Positions 6,714-8,093 of a stretch of DNA of 8,093 nt are shown in pieces. The translations under genes were made by a program, and so were the position numbers. Numbering within the stretch: the first letter of the stretch is position 1; each line of letters opens with the position of its first letter. Below the pieces are notes generated by a model. That model did no database searches and had not been told where the DNA came from. It saw nothing but the letters and a program-made list of their open reading frames with translations. This DNA comes from an uncultured Eubacteriales bacterium (lineage in GTDB: Bacteria; Bacillota_A; Clostridia; Oscillospirales; Oscillospiraceae), in the NCBI GenBank assembly GCA_949739085.1, contig CATIYU010000161.1, forward strand, positions 1-8,093, given 5' to 3'.

Positions 6714-7090
6714 GCAAAATGACAGAAATTGTGACGCGCATCTCCGGCGTCAACCCCCGCAAATGCATGAAGTGCGGCAAGTGCACCGCCGCCTGCCCCG
6801 CCTATGAGGAGATGGACTACCACCCCCACCAGTTTGTGGACATGGTGGAGACTGGGCGGCTGGAGGAGCTGATGAACTCCAGGGGCATCTACATGTGCCT
6901 GAGCTGCTTCGCCTGTCTGGAGCGGTGCCCCCGGAGTGTGGAACCGGCAAAGCTTATTGAGGCGGTGCGGCTGGCGGTCATCCGGCAGCAGGAGAAAAAC
7001 CACTTGAAGCCGGAGCAGATTCCCGGCCTGCTGGACCAGGACCTGCCCCAGCAGGCGATCACCAGCGCCTTTCGGAAATATAGAAAGTGA
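6710..7090 (+). CDS. hdrC: Heterodisulfide reductase-like subunit C (2x[4Fe-4S])
   Basis: This small electron-transfer subunit relays electrons from HdrA to HdrB. The 126 residues carry two ferredoxin-type cluster motifs: CMKCGKCTAACP (Cys19, 22, 25, 29) and CLSCFACLERCP (Cys63, 66, 69, 73), both CX2CX2CX3CP. The arrangement, with a helical stretch between them and a C-terminal helical tail, is that of HdrC. ATG 6710 overlaps the hdrB stop, and AAAGGAGGG (6696-6704) within the end of hdrB serves as its ribosome binding site; longer in-frame starts would lie deep inside hdrB. No transmembrane helix is present, so the complex should be soluble HdrABC rather than membrane HdrDE. hdrA follows after 11 bases. 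Confidence 0.93.
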   Translation: MSKMTEIVTRISGVNPRKCMKCGKCTAACPAYEEMDYHPHQFVDMVETGRLEELMNSRGIYMCLSCFACLERCPRSVEPAKLIEAVRLAVIRQQEKNHLKPEQIPGLLDQDLPQQAITSAFRKYRK

Positions 7091-7101
7091 GGTGAGAGAA
7101 C

Positions 7102-8093
7102 ATGCAGAGAATAGGCATATTTGTGTGCTGGTGCGGCAGCAACATCGCCGCCACGGTGGATGTGGAGGCCGTTTCTAGCGCCCTGGCCCATGAGCCGGGG
7201 GTGGTGTTCTCCACCAACTATCAGTACATGTGCTCCCAGGCGGGCCAGGACTTGATTCAGGAAAAAATTCGGGAACTGGGTCTCACTGGCGTGGTGGTGT
7301 GCTCCTGCTCCCCCCGGATGCACGAGGCCACCTTCCGCAAGACCTGTGAACAGGCGGGGCTGAATCCCTACATGGTGGAGATCGCTAACATCCGGGAGCA
7401 GTGCTCCTGGATTCACAAGGACAAGGCGTCCGCCACGGAAAAGGCCGTGACCTTGGGCAAGGCCGCCGTGGCCAAGGTCCATCTCAACGCCCCCCTTTCT
7501 GCCGGACAGAGCCCGGTGACCAAGCGGGCCCTGGTCATCGGCGGCGGTATCGCCGGGATTCAGACCGCCCTGGACATCGCAGAGGCCGGCTTCCCGGTGG
7601 ATATCGTGGAGAAAAAGCCCACCATCGGCGGCAAGATGACCCAGATTGACAAGACCTTCCCCACGCTTGACTGCGCCGCCTGCATCCTGACCCCTAAGAT
7701 GGTGGACGCGGCCCAGAATGAGAATATCAGCATCCTCGCCTACTCCGAGGTGGAGGCGGTGAAGGGCTTTGTGGGCAATTTTACCGTGACCATCCGGCGG
7801 AAGGCCCGGTTTGTGGACGAGACCAAGTGTACTGGCTGCGGGCTGTGTACGGAGAAGTGCCCTCAGAAGAAAGTCCCTAATGAGTTCAACCTGGGCCTGG
7901 ACAAGCGCGGGGCTGTGTACATTCCCTTCGCCCAGGCGGTGCCCAAGGTGGCCACCATTGACCCCAACTACTGTATCATGCTGAAAACCGGCAAGTGCGG
8001 CGTGTGCTCCAAAGTCTGCACCGTTGGCGCCATCGACTACAAGCAGAAGGATGAGGTCATTGAGCGGGAGTACGGCGCCATTGTGGCGGCCAC
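7102..8093 (+). CDS. hdrA: Heterodisulfide reductase-like subunit A, flavin/iron-sulfur protein (3' end outside window)
   Basis: HdrA is the FAD subunit at which flavin-based electron bifurcation takes place in HdrABC complexes. The first 330 residues are visible, open to the window edge. The N-terminal domain has Cys9/Cys11 (FVCWCGSN), Cys44 and VVCSCSPRMHEATFR, as in characterised HdrA. A Rossmann FAD-binding segment, VIGGGIAGIQTALDIAEAG, covers about 145-163, followed by GGKM and LDCAACILTPKMVD (Cys191, Cys194). An inserted ferredoxin domain has Cys243, 246, 249 and 253 (CTGCGLCTEKCP) and a second set, Cys291, 299, 302 and 306, with a longer first spacing. No in-frame TGA occurs in the visible part, so no selenocysteine is seen. 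ATG 7102 follows GAGGTGAG (7089-7096). Full-length HdrA is usually about 650 residues or more, so roughly half is missing. Partners such as MvhD, FlxABCD or NADH/hydrogenase modules, if present, would lie beyond the right edge. Confidence 0.94.
   Translation, partial: MQRIGIFVCWCGSNIAATVDVEAVSSALAHEPGVVFSTNYQYMCSQAGQDLIQEKIRELGLTGVVVCSCSPRMHEATFRKTCEQAGLNPYMVEIANIREQCSWIHKDKASATEKAVTLGKAAVAKVHLNAPLSAGQSPVTKRALVIGGGIAGIQTALDIAEAGFPVDIVEKKPTIGGKMTQIDKTFPTLDCAACILTPKMVDAAQNENISILAYSEVEAVKGFVGNFTVTIRRKARFVDETKCTGCGLCTEKCPQKKVPNEFNLGLDKRGAVYIPFAQAVPKVATIDPNYCIMLKTGKCGVCSKVCTVGAIDYKQKDEVIEREYGAIVAA

Noticed and set aside
7102..8093. Possible selenocysteine codon in hdrA
   Set aside because: Some HdrA proteins contain selenocysteine, but no in-frame TGA occurs in the visible 330 codons; the missing 3' half cannot be judged.

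Overview
The window reads as chromosomal DNA from a strictly anaerobic, fairly GC-rich Firmicute, most like the gut Oscillospiraceae (Flavonifractor/Lawsonibacter/Intestinimonas type). This is inferred from the class III (oxygen-sensitive) ribonucleotide reductase, the OadG-like sodium-pump subunit, a bacterial HdrABC set, strong GGAGG ribosome binding sites and the codon bias; no species-level marker is present. All genes lie on the + strand, and there is no gene-free stretch over 300 bases. I see no mobile element, CRISPR array, tRNA or rRNA.

Bases 1-1993 hold an anaerobic nucleotide-reduction unit: the C-terminal part of nrdD with its glycyl-radical site, then a small P-loop kinase-like protein of unknown substrate, then nrdG, the radical-SAM activase. 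Inserting the kinase between reductase and activase is the unusual point. The unit ends at a clear intrinsic terminator (about 2035-2067). Bases 2113-2376 encode a stand-alone OadG-like small membrane protein, followed by a second strong hairpin (2410-2443). A LysR-family regulator follows at 2525-3469, preceded by a plausible extended -10 promoter and a 17-bp perfect palindrome.

Bases 3573-8093 form one tightly packed operon that runs off the right edge: a malate dehydrogenase built on a lactate/malate dehydrogenase scaffold, a class II fumarase, and hdrB, hdrC and hdrA (3' end missing). Mdh and FumC together turn oxaloacetate into fumarate while reoxidising NADH. HdrABC is the core of flavin-based electron-bifurcating complexes and would move electrons among ferredoxin, NADH/H2-linked modules and a disulfide or other acceptor.

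The most informative regulatory signal is at 3500-3517. It matches the clostridial Rex operator (TTGTTAA-N4-TTAACAA) at 13 of 14 defined positions and overlaps the putative -10 of the mdh operon. This predicts repression by the NADH/NAD+ sensor Rex, with derepression when NADH builds up. The working model is an NADH-responsive redox-balancing operon linking the reductive C4-dicarboxylate branch to an Hdr electron-transfer complex. The co-directional LysR protein may add metabolite sensing, and the OadG-like protein may belong to the same oxaloacetate/succinate metabolism. These links are inference from gene order.
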